Source: Lachnospiraceae bacterium (GTDB taxonomy: Bacteria > Bacillota > Clostridia > Lachnospirales > Lachnospiraceae). From it: a stretch of DNA of 64,000 nt. Position 1 is the first letter of the stretch. Every line of letters begins with the position of its first letter. Below the pieces are notes generated by a model. It searched no databases. It was not told the origin of the DNA and saw only the letters and a program-made list of their open reading frames with translations. A program made the translations under genes and the position numbers. Positions 55,497 to 63,975 of this stretch are shown here, in pieces. Where the stretch lies: contig JAFWCK010000072.1 in the NCBI GenBank assembly GCA_017536965.1, positions 45,570-109,569 of the forward strand, given 5' to 3'.

Positions 55497-55892
55497 ATGA
55501 ATATCGGGCTTATCGCGCATGATTCCAAAAAAGCGCTTATGCAGAATTTCTGTATCGCTTATAAAGGTATTTTGGGGAAACATGAATTGTATGCAACCGG
55601 CACAACCGGACGCCTGATCGAAGATGTAACGAATCTGAGTATTCATAAGTTTTTAGCTGGTCACCTTGGGGGAGGTCGACAAATGAGCGCTCAGATCGAA
55701 TGCAACCAGATCGATGCCGTGATCTTTCTTCGTGATCCGGTAAAACAGCGTCAGAACGAGTTGGATTATGCCAGGGTATATGATTTATGTGACATGCACA
55801 ATATTCCGATTGCTACGAATGTTGCTTCCGCGGAAATCCTGGTTATGGCTATTGACCGCGGTGATCTAGATTGGCGTAATGCATATAAATAA
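55497..55892 (+). CDS. mgsA: Methylglyoxal synthase
   Basis: 131 residues. NIGLIAHDSKK opens the fold; the phosphate site TGTTGRL, catalytic Asp region HLGGGRQMSAQI, and VIFLRDP are intact; NIPIATNVASAEIL follows. It turns dihydroxyacetone phosphate into methylglyoxal when phosphate is scarce, a bypass of lower glycolysis. The last residues are standard. The start codon lies 6 nt after a -10 box. Confidence 0.95.
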   Translation: MNIGLIAHDSKKALMQNFCIAYKGILGKHELYATGTTGRLIEDVTNLSIHKFLAGHLGGGRQMSAQIECNQIDAVIFLRDPVKQRQNELDYARVYDLCDMHNIPIATNVASAEILVMAIDRGDLDWRNAYK

Positions 55893-55919
55893 TTTACAGA
55901 ACACGGAGGTGGTTGACCC

Positions 55920-56339
55920 ATGGTTAAGCTTGTTGTAGGGACAAAAGGAAAAGGAAAAACAAAGTATTTACTGGATAATGCAAATTCTGAAGCAAAGAGC
56001 TCAGACGGCGTTGTCATTTATCTTGATAAAAATACCAAGCATATGTTTGAGCTGGACCGCAGTATCCGCTTGGTCAATGTAAATGAATATCCTGTCCCTG
56101 ATTTTGATGTATTAATGGGATTCATCTGCGGGCTGATTGCCGGCAATAATGATATAGAAGCTATTTATTTTGACAGTTTTCTCACTCTTACAAACCTGGA
56201 AGGGAAAGATGTAACAGACTCTATTAACAAACTGATCATCTTATCCGATAAGCTGAACGTTGACTTTATCGTCAGCCTTTCCATGGACGAGTCGGATCTT
56301 TCCGATACTTTCAAGGAGTACGTCGTTCTTTCACTGTAA
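55920..56339 (+). CDS. Small P-loop protein, unknown role
   Basis: 139 residues. It begins MVKLVVGTKGKGKTKYLLDNA, a Walker A of type GxxGxGKT, followed by VVIYLDKN and IEAIYFDSFL, which could be a Walker B-like strand. It is too short for a PilT or other full ATPase; a minimal P-loop fold related to twitching-motility or kinase-like proteins is possible. CGGAGGTGGTTGACCC gives a strong ribosome binding site. Its stop codon abuts the ATG of the HlyD-like gene, so the two are likely partners. Confidence 0.7.
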   Translation: MVKLVVGTKGKGKTKYLLDNANSEAKSSDGVVIYLDKNTKHMFELDRSIRLVNVNEYPVPDFDVLMGFICGLIAGNNDIEAIYFDSFLTLTNLEGKDVTDSINKLIILSDKLNVDFIVSLSMDESDLSDTFKEYVVLSL

Positions 56340-57731
56340 ATGGCAAAGCAGAGCAGTACAGTCAGAACCAATAAAAAAAGAAAAAAACAACTAAATATCG
56401 GGATCATCATATGTATTGTGATTATCCTGTATTTAGTTGTTAATTTTTGCATCTATTTTTTCACTAACCGTATCGCGGTTTATGAAGTAACTTCCGGTTC
56501 CACAGCCAGCAGATTTGAAGGGCAGTATAATGCGCTTATTCTCAGGGACGAAACGGTTGTTCCATCTGTCGGTTCAGGCTATGTAAACTTTTTTGTCGGT
56601 GATGCAACACCGATCCACGTTGGACAGCAGACCTATGTGGTTGACGGAACAGGAGAGATTTCATCCCGGTTAGAAAAGGCGTCCAGAGATCAATCTATTT
56701 TAAGTGCGGATAACCTGGCAAAGATCAGAAGCAGTCTGTTCGATTTCGATTCTTCCTTCCGCGCAGATCACTTTTACGAAATCTATAATTTTAAATATAA
56801 GATCGAATCACAGATCCTGGAACTGATCAACAGTTCTGTGTTTGAGAGTATTAATGCAGATCTGGCTTCTATCGGTGAAAACACTTATCAGATTGTTTCT
56901 TCTGATATTTCCGGAATCCTGCTGCATTATATCGACGGTTTTGAAGCCACAAAGCCGGAAGACGTCGATTCATCCGCGTTTAACAAATCCGAGTATCAGA
57001 AAAAGATCATTAAAACAAATGACCTGTTGGCAGAAGGTGATCCGGTATACAAAATCATTACATCCGAAAAATGGAATCTTGTTTTCCAGATTTCACATCC
57101 GGATGCTTTTGAAGGTATTTCAAATATTGATATTGAATTCTTAAAAGACAATGTCATTGCGAATGCTGATTTTTCGATGTTTACAAAATCCGGAAATACG
57201 TATGGCGTATTATCTTTAGATAAATATCTGATCCGCTATGTAACAGACCGTTTTGTACAGATCTCATTGATCGACCATACGCAGGAAGGTATTAAAGTTC
57301 CAAAAACAGCTCTCACTGAGAAACAGTTTTACACCATTCCAACTTCCTACTTGTCGCAGGGCGGTAATTCATCCAACCGCGGTTTTAATAAAGAAATCTT
57401 TTTGGAAGACGGGTCAACCAGTATTCAATTTGTTCCGGTAACATTTGCCCGGATCACGGATGACACCTGCTATGTCAGCACAGATGATTTTTCTGATGGA
57501 GATGTTCTTGTGATGAACGAAAGTGACAGCCGTTACCAGGTTGGAACAAAAGAAAACCTGAAAGGTGTTTTCGTTTCAAACGGCGGATACGCTGTATTTA
57601 AGACTATTGATATCATTGGCGAAAACAACAGTTTTTATATTCTGAATCCTGCAACCAGCCAGGTCAGCTTATTTGATCAGATCGTACGTAACAGTTCAAA
57701 AGTGAAAGAAAACGATATTATTAACCGCTAA
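56340..57731 (+). CDS. HlyD-like membrane-anchored protein
   Basis: 463 residues. A basic N-terminus (NKKRKKQ), one membrane segment (about 20-43), then a large extracellular region. YNALILRDETVVPSVGSGYVNFFVGDATPIHVGQQTYVVD has the look of a half-lipoyl segment of HlyD adaptors, and a second, C-terminal beta part includes VPKTALTEKQFY and TDDTCYVST. No ABC transporter is adjacent, so an efflux adaptor role is uncertain. It sits just before yggS-sepF, which suggests a cell-envelope or division role. Confidence 0.72.
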   Translation: MAKQSSTVRTNKKRKKQLNIGIIICIVIILYLVVNFCIYFFTNRIAVYEVTSGSTASRFEGQYNALILRDETVVPSVGSGYVNFFVGDATPIHVGQQTYVVDGTGEISSRLEKASRDQSILSADNLAKIRSSLFDFDSSFRADHFYEIYNFKYKIESQILELINSSVFESINADLASIGENTYQIVSSDISGILLHYIDGFEATKPEDVDSSAFNKSEYQKKIIKTNDLLAEGDPVYKIITSEKWNLVFQISHPDAFEGISNIDIEFLKDNVIANADFSMFTKSGNTYGVLSLDKYLIRYVTDRFVQISLIDHTQEGIKVPKTALTEKQFYTIPTSYLSQGGNSSNRGFNKEIFLEDGSTSIQFVPVTFARITDDTCYVSTDDFSDGDVLVMNESDSRYQVGTKENLKGVFVSNGGYAVFKTIDIIGENNSFYILNPATSQVSLFDQIVRNSSKVKENDIINR

Positions 57732-57734
57732 ACC

Positions 57735-58427
57735 ATGATTAAAGAAAATCTGAAACAAGTATTATCTATTATTGAAGAAGCAAAGAAAGACAGCCCGTAT
57801 CATCAGGATGTTACATTAGTAGCAGTCAGCAAAACACATCCTGCCGAAGATATACAAGAAGCGTATGACGCTGGGATCCGTGACTTCGGAGAAAACAAGG
57901 TGCAGGAATTGATGAACAAAATCGATGTCCTCCCGCAGGATATCCGCTGGCATCTGATCGGACATCTGCAGCGCAACAAAGTGAAATATATTATCGGCAG
58001 AACCTACTTGATCCATTCTGTTGATTCGCTTCGTCTTGCTGAAGAAATCGAGAAAGAATCAGCAAAACATCAGGTCGTAACGCATATTCTGGTCCAGGTC
58101 AATGTTTCCAAAGAAGAGAGCAAATCCGGCATAGAAACAGAACAGGCGATCGACTTGATCCGTGCAATTTCTGAAATGAAACATGTCCAGGTGGAAGGCT
58201 TGATGACCATTGCTCCAGAAGATGAAAATCCGGAAAATGTACGCTGTTATTTCCGTATGCTGAAAAAGTTATCACTTGACATTGATGCTTTAAACATTGA
58301 TAATATTTTTATGAATTTCCTCTCTATGGGTATGAGCGGAGATTTTGTTGTGGCAATCAATGAGGGCTCGAATTTAGTCCGTATCGGAACCAAAATTTTC
58401 GGTGCAAGAGACTATTCAAATATGTAA
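57735..58427 (+). CDS. yggS: YggS-family PLP homeostasis protein
   Basis: 230 residues. The PLP Lys is in VAVSKTHPAEDIQEAYDAG; DFGENKVQELMNKID, WHLIGHLQRNKVKYI and VNVSKEESKSGIE are family blocks; FLSMGMSGDFVVAINEGSNLVRIGTKIFGARDY closes it. It has no known catalysis and buffers pyridoxal phosphate. In Firmicutes it (ylmE) precedes sepF, as here. Confidence 0.95.
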   Translation: MIKENLKQVLSIIEEAKKDSPYHQDVTLVAVSKTHPAEDIQEAYDAGIRDFGENKVQELMNKIDVLPQDIRWHLIGHLQRNKVKYIIGRTYLIHSVDSLRLAEEIEKESAKHQVVTHILVQVNVSKEESKSGIETEQAIDLIRAISEMKHVQVEGLMTIAPEDENPENVRCYFRMLKKLSLDIDALNIDNIFMNFLSMGMSGDFVVAINEGSNLVRIGTKIFGARDYSNM

Positions 58428-58443
58428 TAAAAAAGGAGATATC

Positions 58444-58983
58444 ATGGGAAAATTCAGCGATAAGTTTTTAAATGCATTTATGAAAGGCGACGACGAGTAC
58501 GACGACGATTTCGATGAGTACGATGATATCCTGGATGAGGATGAATACTTTCCGGAAGATGATTTTGAGGAAGTTCCGGCTCAGGCTCCAAAGAAAAAAG
58601 AAAGAGCAGTACCGGAAGAGAAACCGGCAAGATCATTTGCAAGACCTGCTAAAACTTCTTATCATTCAGGAAAAGTCGGACAGCAGGAGGTATGCGTTTT
58701 TAAACCTTCTTCCATCGAAGACTCCAGAGAAATCACAGAAACTCTGCTTCTTGGCAAAGCTGTGATCATTAATTTCGAAGGATTGCATGTGGAAATCTCT
58801 CAGAGGATCATTGATTTCATTTCCGGTTCCTGCTATGCATTGGACGGAAATCTGCAGAAGATCTCCAACTACATTTTTATTGCGACACCTAATTCAGTCG
58901 ATATTTCCGGAGATTTTCAGGATCTGTTCGGCGGTGGTGATAGTTCCTTTGATATTGCAGGATTCAAATCTCCATTGTTATAA
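58444..58983 (+). CDS. sepF: Cell division protein SepF
   Basis: 179 residues. An amphipathic N-terminal helix (MGKFSDKFLNAFM) for membrane binding, a highly acidic linker rich in Asp/Glu (about 20-45), then the SepF core: VCVFKPSSIEDSREITETLLLGKAVIINFEGL and RIIDFISGSCYALDG. It tethers FtsZ to the membrane. The ATG at 58444 follows AAAAAGGAGATATC. ylmG, ylmH and divIVA, which often come next, are absent. Confidence 0.94.
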   Translation: MGKFSDKFLNAFMKGDDEYDDDFDEYDDILDEDEYFPEDDFEEVPAQAPKKKERAVPEEKPARSFARPAKTSYHSGKVGQQEVCVFKPSSIEDSREITETLLLGKAVIINFEGLHVEISQRIIDFISGSCYALDGNLQKISNYIFIATPNSVDISGDFQDLFGGGDSSFDIAGFKSPLL

Positions 58984-59000
58984 AAGAGCTTGACCTTTCT

Positions 59001-59038
59001 CAGCTGCCTACCGGATTCGATAGGCAGCTGAATTTTTT
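59001..59038 (+). terminator. Terminator after sepF
   Basis: CAGCTGCCTA, 10-nt loop, TAGGCAGCTG, then AATTTTTT. The 10-bp stem is perfect. Confidence 0.9.
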
Positions 59039-59070
59039 AATCAGAACTTTTCTTAAGGAAACATACTATT

Positions 59071-59640
59071 TTGGATTACAAAAAAATCATTCGACAAAAC
59101 ATTATCATCCAGATCCTTTTATTTATCATATTACTTGTGATCGACCGGTTGACCAAATACTGGGCCGTGCAGGTTTTAAAAGCAAAAACATCCATTGTTC
59201 TGATCCCGAATATTCTGGAATTCCGTTATCTGGAAAACAAGGGAGCTGCATTTGGGTTCCTGCAGAATCAGCAATGGCTTTTCTATATCATAACGGCATT
59301 TGTGCTTGCTGTTATTGTATATTTTTGGATCCGTATCATCCATCTTTCCAAAAGCTATATATCAATAGAACCAGAAAAATTCCATAAAAAAACATTTATG
59401 GACCGTAGTTTTCTTAATTATATCCTGGTGTTTTTAGCGGCCGGTGCAGTTGGAAATCTGATCGATCGTATCGCACATACATATGTTGTTGATTTTATTT
59501 ATTTCAAACTGATCAATTTCCCGATCTTCAATTTTGCTGATATCTGTGTTTCATTAAGCGCAGTCATTCTGGTTGTTTTCTTTATTTTTGTATTCAAAGA
59601 AGATCCGGAATTTGTTCTGCTGGGCGGAAAGAAAAAATAA
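59071..59640 (+). CDS. lspA: Lipoprotein signal peptidase (signal peptidase II)
   Basis: 189 residues with four membrane segments. RLTKYWAV, LENKGAAFGFLQ, and the catalytic Asp pair in GAVGNLIDRI and FNFADICVSL are intact. A hydrophilic insertion of about 35 residues before the third helix makes it longer than the usual 150-165. The start is TTG with AAGGAA 10 nt upstream. It cleaves diacylated prolipoproteins. rluD starts at its stop codon. Confidence 0.94.
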   Translation: MDYKKIIRQNIIIQILLFIILLVIDRLTKYWAVQVLKAKTSIVLIPNILEFRYLENKGAAFGFLQNQQWLFYIITAFVLAVIVYFWIRIIHLSKSYISIEPEKFHKKTFMDRSFLNYILVFLAAGAVGNLIDRIAHTYVVDFIYFKLINFPIFNFADICVSLSAVILVVFFIFVFKEDPEFVLLGGKKK

Positions 59641-60566
59641 TGGGAAAGATCGTTTACCAGGTTTCACCAGAATGGGAAGATCTTCGGATCGATAAATATC
59701 TGACAGAGCAGTCTGAACAGTTATCCAGAAGCTATATCCAAAAATTAATTAAAGAAGGGCACTTGTATGTTAACGATCAACTGTGCCGTTCCAGTTACAA
59801 AGTCAAAGAAGACGATGTGATTTCTTTTGATGTACCGGAAAATACTGCACTGCAGATTGAAGCGGAAGATATTCCACTGGATATTTTATTCGAAGATGAA
59901 GATGTGATCGTGATCAACAAGCCAAAAGGCATGGTTGTACATCCAGGAGCTGGTCACTACACAGGAACTGTAGTAAACGCTTTACTACATCATTGTAAAG
60001 ACTTGTCTGGAATTAATGGTATTTTACGTCCAGGCATCGTACATCGGATCGATAAAGATACATCTGGTGTCATAATTTGTGCTAAAAATGATTTTTCCCA
60101 TAAAAATCTTGCCGATCAGCTGAAAGAACATTCCATAACAAGACAATATGAAGCCATTGTATTGGGAAATTTCCAGGATCTGGAAGGAACCATTACCGGA
60201 GATATCGGCCGGAATCCAAAAGACCGTCTGAAAATGGCTGTTGTTGCTAAAAATGGAAAACCTGCAGTTACGCATTATAAAGTCTTAAATCAATTTGCAA
60301 AAACCGCATTTATCGCTTGTCAATTGGAAACCGGCAGAACGCATCAGATTCGCGTACACATGGCATATAAACATCATCCGTTATTAGGAGATGTCGTTTA
60401 TGGTGGTAAAAACGCAGAATTCAAATTACATGGTGAACCATTGCAGGGACAAACGCTGCATGCAAAAATTCTCGGATTTAAACATCCGCGTACAAATGAA
60501 TATATGGAATTTACTGCACAAAGACCTGAATATTTTGAAGAATTGCTTCAAACCCTTTCAAAATAA
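59640..60566 (+). CDS. rluD: RluA-family pseudouridine synthase (RluD type)
   Basis: 308 residues. N-terminal S4 domain (about 12-75, LSRSYIQKLIKEGHLYVNDQ) and a catalytic domain with the Asp in GIVHRIDKDTSGVIICAK and ETGRTHQIRVHMAYKHHPLLGD. It isomerises uridines in 23S rRNA. The lspA-rluD pair is a standard Firmicutes arrangement. Confidence 0.95.
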   Translation: MGKIVYQVSPEWEDLRIDKYLTEQSEQLSRSYIQKLIKEGHLYVNDQLCRSSYKVKEDDVISFDVPENTALQIEAEDIPLDILFEDEDVIVINKPKGMVVHPGAGHYTGTVVNALLHHCKDLSGINGILRPGIVHRIDKDTSGVIICAKNDFSHKNLADQLKEHSITRQYEAIVLGNFQDLEGTITGDIGRNPKDRLKMAVVAKNGKPAVTHYKVLNQFAKTAFIACQLETGRTHQIRVHMAYKHHPLLGDVVYGGKNAEFKLHGEPLQGQTLHAKILGFKHPRTNEYMEFTAQRPEYFEELLQTLSK

Positions 60567-60574
60567 AGGTTTTT
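60550..60574 (+). terminator. Weak terminator overlapping the rluD end
   Basis: AAACCCTTT (60550-60558) pairs with AAAGGTTT (60565-60572) with one bulge, followed by T residues. The stem is short and AT-rich and overlaps the rluD stop. Confidence 0.4.
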
Positions 60575-60588
60575 CAGGATTTTTATAC

Positions 60589-60618
60589 TTGCAATTGATT
60601 CTGGAAATATGATACAAT
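60589..60618 (+). promoter_or_regulatory. Promoter of the TtcA-like gene
   Basis: TTGCAA (60589-60594), 18-nt spacer, TACAAT (60613-60618). The leader of about 50 nt carries CAGGAG before the ATG at 60677. Confidence 0.6.
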
Positions 60619-60676
60619 GATGTCGTTAAAGTATTCTTTGAAGACAAGTTGTGTTGACGTATTTTCAGGAGAAATT

Positions 60677-61411
60677 ATGAAGCTGCAGCAGTTAATGAGT
60701 TATGCCAGAAGGGCGATCGATGACTACTCCATGATACAGGAGGGAGACAAAATTGCTGTCGGAGTTTCCGGCGGTAAGGATTCGATGGCTCTTGTATATT
60801 GTCTGAAAGGATTGCAGAGGTTTTATCCAAATCACTTTGAGTTAGAAGCAATCAGTGTCGATCTTGGCTTTGGAAATATTGATTTCCAGAAAATAGAGGA
60901 GTTCTGTAAGATAGTAGAGGTCCCCTTCTCTATTGCCTCCACTGATATTTCTTCCATCGTTTTTGATGAACGAAAAGAGAAAAGTCCTTGTTCTTTATGT
61001 GCCAAAATGCGAAAAGGTGCTTTTAATACGCTGGCAAAGGAACATGGATGCAATAAAACGGCATTCGGTCATCATAAAGATGATATCATTGACACCATGC
61101 TTCTCTCTCTGATTTTTGAAGGACGCTTCTACTCTTTTTCTCCCGTCACTTATCTGGACCGTATGGATCTGACATTGATTCGTCCATTTATGTATGTAGA
61201 AGAAGCCGATATCATTGGGTTTGCAAATAAATACGAGATTCCAGTATTAAAGAATCCTTGCCCGGTCGATGGTGAAACAAAGCGTCAGTATGCAAAAGAA
61301 CTCGCTAATCAGATACAGCGCGATCATCCTGGTGCAAAAGACCGTATGTTCAATGCGATTCTTGAATCTGTAGAATCCTATCAGAAAGACCGCTATCCAT
61401 TACAGCATTGA
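60677..61411 (+). CDS. TtcA/TilS-type PP-loop ATPase, tRNA thiolation family
   Basis: 244 residues. The PP-loop is VGVSGGKDSMALVY near residue 35. CSLCAKMRKGAFNTLAKEHGCNKTAFGHHKDDIIDT holds a CxxC and the GHHxDD motif of TtcA; a third Cys lies in KNPCPVDG, so an iron-sulfur cluster is likely. Members thiolate C32 or related tRNA positions. The ATG at 60677 has a good ribosome binding site; an upstream in-frame ATG at 60617 overlaps the -10 box. Confidence 0.88.
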   Translation: MKLQQLMSYARRAIDDYSMIQEGDKIAVGVSGGKDSMALVYCLKGLQRFYPNHFELEAISVDLGFGNIDFQKIEEFCKIVEVPFSIASTDISSIVFDERKEKSPCSLCAKMRKGAFNTLAKEHGCNKTAFGHHKDDIIDTMLLSLIFEGRFYSFSPVTYLDRMDLTLIRPFMYVEEADIIGFANKYEIPVLKNPCPVDGETKRQYAKELANQIQRDHPGAKDRMFNAILESVESYQKDRYPLQH

Positions 61412-61421
61412 GGTTATTCTT

Positions 61422-62495
61422 ATGGCAAATAGAAGTTATCATGACCAGTTTCGAATTGATACAGATATGAAATTACGGGAAAAATGCAAAGAGCTTCCAG
61501 CTTTTGTTTCGACTTTTTTCCGTGGGATCGAGGCTACTACATCCGCCAGGACACGTATGGCATATGCTTTTGATCTCAAGATTTTTTTTACTTATCTAAA
61601 AAATGAAACCGGTCTGGGCGGAAATAAAGAGATCACGCAGTATCACATTTCTATTCTGGATAAAGTTACCCCGACGATCATTCAGGACTATATGGACTAT
61701 CTGAAAGTCTATAATAATGAACAGGATGTCGAATGCACCAATTCCGAACGTGGTTTAATGCGTAAGCTCTCCTCCCTTCGTTCCATGTATAAATATTTTT
61801 ACCGGATGGAAATGATAAAAAGCAATCCTGCTTCTATCATTCAGATGCCTAAACTGCATGATAAAGAAATCGTTCGTCTGGATAAAGACGAGGTGGAAGA
61901 ATTGCTGGATGAAGTGGAATCCGGGAACAAACTCACAAAGCAGCAGCAGAATTTTCACGACATCACTAAAGTCCGTGATCTGGCAATCGTGACACTTTTG
62001 CTGGGAACCGGTATCCGTGTTTCTGAGTGTGTTGGACTGGATCTGAATGATGTCGATTTTAAAAATCATGGCATCCGTATTACGCGGAAAGGCGGCAATC
62101 AGGTAGTCGTTTATTTTGGTGATGAAGTGGAATCCGCTCTTCTCTCTTATCTGCAGGAACGCAGTGCCGTCATCCCTTTAAGCGGTCATGAAAACGCACT
62201 ATTCTTATCAATTCAGAAACGTCGTATCACTGTAAAAAGTGTGGAACGTCTTGTAAAAAAATATGCAGGTTTAGTAACACAGGTCAAAAAGATCACTCCG
62301 CATAAACTGCGCAGTACATACGGCACACAGCTCTATAAACAAACCGGTGATATTTATCTTGTCGCAGACGTATTAGGCCATTCCGACGTAAATACAACTA
62401 AAAAGCATTACGCTGCCATGGAAGATGAAAGACGCCGTATGGCGCGAAATATGGTCTCACTGCGGGAGGACAATGCTGAAGACAGCAAAGAATAA
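61422..62495 (+). CDS. Tyrosine recombinase, XerC/XerD type
   Basis: 357 residues. N-terminal SAM-like core-binding domain (about 15-130) and a catalytic domain with Arg in LLGTGIRVSECVGL, the Lys strand, HKLRSTYGTQLY (H-x-L-R), the His in VLGHSDVNTTKKHYA and the Tyr nucleophile at its end. It is about 55 residues longer than XerD, mostly in the N-terminal half and in a KLTKQQQNFHD insert. Chromosome dimer resolution is likely; no mobile-element genes accompany it apart from the IS inserted downstream. Confidence 0.88.
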   Translation: MANRSYHDQFRIDTDMKLREKCKELPAFVSTFFRGIEATTSARTRMAYAFDLKIFFTYLKNETGLGGNKEITQYHISILDKVTPTIIQDYMDYLKVYNNEQDVECTNSERGLMRKLSSLRSMYKYFYRMEMIKSNPASIIQMPKLHDKEIVRLDKDEVEELLDEVESGNKLTKQQQNFHDITKVRDLAIVTLLLGTGIRVSECVGLDLNDVDFKNHGIRITRKGGNQVVVYFGDEVESALLSYLQERSAVIPLSGHENALFLSIQKRRITVKSVERLVKKYAGLVTQVKKITPHKLRSTYGTQLYKQTGDIYLVADVLGHSDVNTTKKHYAAMEDERRRMARNMVSLREDNAEDSKE

Positions 62496-62509
62496 TTATT
62501 TTACGCAAT

Positions 62510-62527
62510 AAAAAAAGGCCCTCATTT
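62510..62527 (+). terminator. Left half of a terminator, split by the IS element
   Basis: AAAAAAAGGCCCTCATTTT directly after the recombinase gene looks like the 5' arm of an A-run/GC stem. The IS begins at its end. The complementary arm (GAGGGCC then T-run) is not present before the IS and would be expected after base 64000. Confidence 0.45.
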
Positions 62528-62552
62528 TGATATGTACCCCCTTTCCTGGACA
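62528..62552. repeat. IS left terminal inverted repeat
   Basis: TGATATGTACCC + CCTT + TCCTGGACA. It pairs with the right end at 63976-64000, which reads TGTCCAGGA + TTCT + GGGTACATATCA. Confidence 0.9.
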
Positions 62553-62573
62553 TCCAGGGAAGGGGGTTTTATT

Positions 62574-63143
62574 ATGCGTTACTCATATGAATTTAAAAGA
62601 AAATGTGTCGAACTATACCGAGAGGGAAGATGGCCAGATACTCCTGACGGCATCACCACCCGCCGTTTCCACAAGGAAATCAGGGACTGGGTACGTATTG
62701 AGGATGCCAATGGCCCAGAAGCACTAAAGCACCATAGCCGCCAGAAAAACTGGACGCCAGAAAGCAGATATGAACTGGTAGTTCAGGTTCTGTCAGGAAA
62801 GTCAATCAGGAGTGTTGCAATAGAAGCTGGTATCAACTCCGGATTGTTATATCAATGGGTTCGCAAATATAAAACAATGGGATACAATGGTCTTGTCGAT
62901 ATGAAAAAAAGCAGACGGCAAAAGGATCCTGAAATGAAAAAGATAAACTTTAACAATCCGAGAAAACTGGAAGAGTCGGAGTATGAGGAACTCATACGCC
63001 TGCGGGCAGAGAATGAATATATCAAGGCGGAGAATGCCATAATAAAAAAAGAGATCGCCTTGAGAGAAGAAAAAGAAGCTGCGCGACTCAAGGCGAAAAA
63101 GCAGCGATCGTCAAAGAGCTCCGGGAAGAAGGATACAAACTGA
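62574..63143 (+). CDS. IS3-family transposase OrfA
   Basis: 189 residues from ATG 62574, which follows a GGGGG tract. Two helix-turn-helix regions: residues 1-45 (YEFKRKCVELYREGRWPD) and about 62-110 (ESRYELVVQVLSGKSIRSVAIEAGINSGLLYQWVRKY). A leucine-zipper-like helix (EYEELIRLRAENEYIKAENAIIKKEI) is used for multimerisation, and the end is Lys/Ser rich. It binds the IS ends. The heptamer GAAAAAG at 63095-63101 should send some ribosomes into the OrfB frame. Confidence 0.9.
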   Translation: MRYSYEFKRKCVELYREGRWPDTPDGITTRRFHKEIRDWVRIEDANGPEALKHHSRQKNWTPESRYELVVQVLSGKSIRSVAIEAGINSGLLYQWVRKYKTMGYNGLVDMKKSRRQKDPEMKKINFNNPRKLEESEYEELIRLRAENEYIKAENAIIKKEIALREEKEAARLKAKKQRSSKSSGKKDTN

Positions 63144-63160
63144 ACTACCTCTTAAAAGCC

Positions 63161-63961
63161 ATGGGACTTGCCCGGTCCACCTATTACTTCGAGATATCTA
63201 AAACAGATATCGTAGAAGAAAGGAACCGGGATCTGATGAAGGAGATCAACGATATCTTTGTTCACCATAAAGGCAGGTACGGAGTTCGCAGGATTCACGC
63301 AGAACTGGTAAACCGCGGACAAGCAGTCAACCATAAACGTGTTCAACGGTTGATGAATGTCATGGGACTGAAAGGAAAACGTCCAAAGGAGAAATACCAC
63401 TCCTACAAGGGAGAAGTTGGAAAAGTTGCAGCCAACATCATTGACAGGAACTTCAGCGCGACGGCCCCACTTGAGAAATGGACAACGGATGTGTCGCAGT
63501 TCAGTTTTTCCTGGGGGAAGTGCTACCTGTCTCCGGTTCTTGATATGAACACCAACGAAGTCATATCATATGATTTATCCCGTCATCCGACTTTAGATCA
63601 GATTCACCGGATGCTGGACATGGCGTTTAAAAAGTTCCCAGATGTATCTGGCCTTATATTCCACAGTGACCAGGGTTGGCAGTACCAGCATGAATACTTC
63701 CGGAACACCCTAAAGGAACACGGAATCATCCAGTCGATGTCTCGTAAAGGCAACTGCTATGATAACTGTATCATGGAAACGTTCTTCGGAAGATTAAAAA
63801 ATGAGATGTTCTATGGACACGAAAAAGAATATACAACATTTGAGAAGTTCTCGGACGCAGTCCGTGAATATATATACTATTACAACAATGAGCGGATCCA
63901 GGCTAAAACAAAATGGATGCCCCCTGTAAAGTACAGGGAAGCATCCATGTGTTTCACCTAA
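63161..63961 (+). CDS. IS3-family transposase OrfB (catalytic part)
   Basis: 266 residues from the first ATG, but the frame is open and conserved further upstream (AAIVKELREEGYKLNYLLKA from about 63101), so the active enzyme is an OrfAB fusion made by -1 frameshifting. HTH_21 domain VRRIHAELVNRG lies near residue 40. The DDE catalytic residues are in KWTTDVSQ, FHSDQGWQY and NCYDNCIMETFFGRLKNEMF. The C-terminus ends YYNNERIQAKTKWMPPVKYRE, standard for IS3. Confidence 0.93.
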   Translation: MGLARSTYYFEISKTDIVEERNRDLMKEINDIFVHHKGRYGVRRIHAELVNRGQAVNHKRVQRLMNVMGLKGKRPKEKYHSYKGEVGKVAANIIDRNFSATAPLEKWTTDVSQFSFSWGKCYLSPVLDMNTNEVISYDLSRHPTLDQIHRMLDMAFKKFPDVSGLIFHSDQGWQYQHEYFRNTLKEHGIIQSMSRKGNCYDNCIMETFFGRLKNEMFYGHEKEYTTFEKFSDAVREYIYYYNNERIQAKTKWMPPVKYREASMCFT

Positions 63962-63975
63962 AGGTCCAATCAATG

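Noticed and set aside
61422..62495. Integrase of a genomic island or phage
   Set aside because: No att repeats, tRNA or phage genes nearby; the protein resembles chromosomal XerC/D and its neighbours are housekeeping genes.
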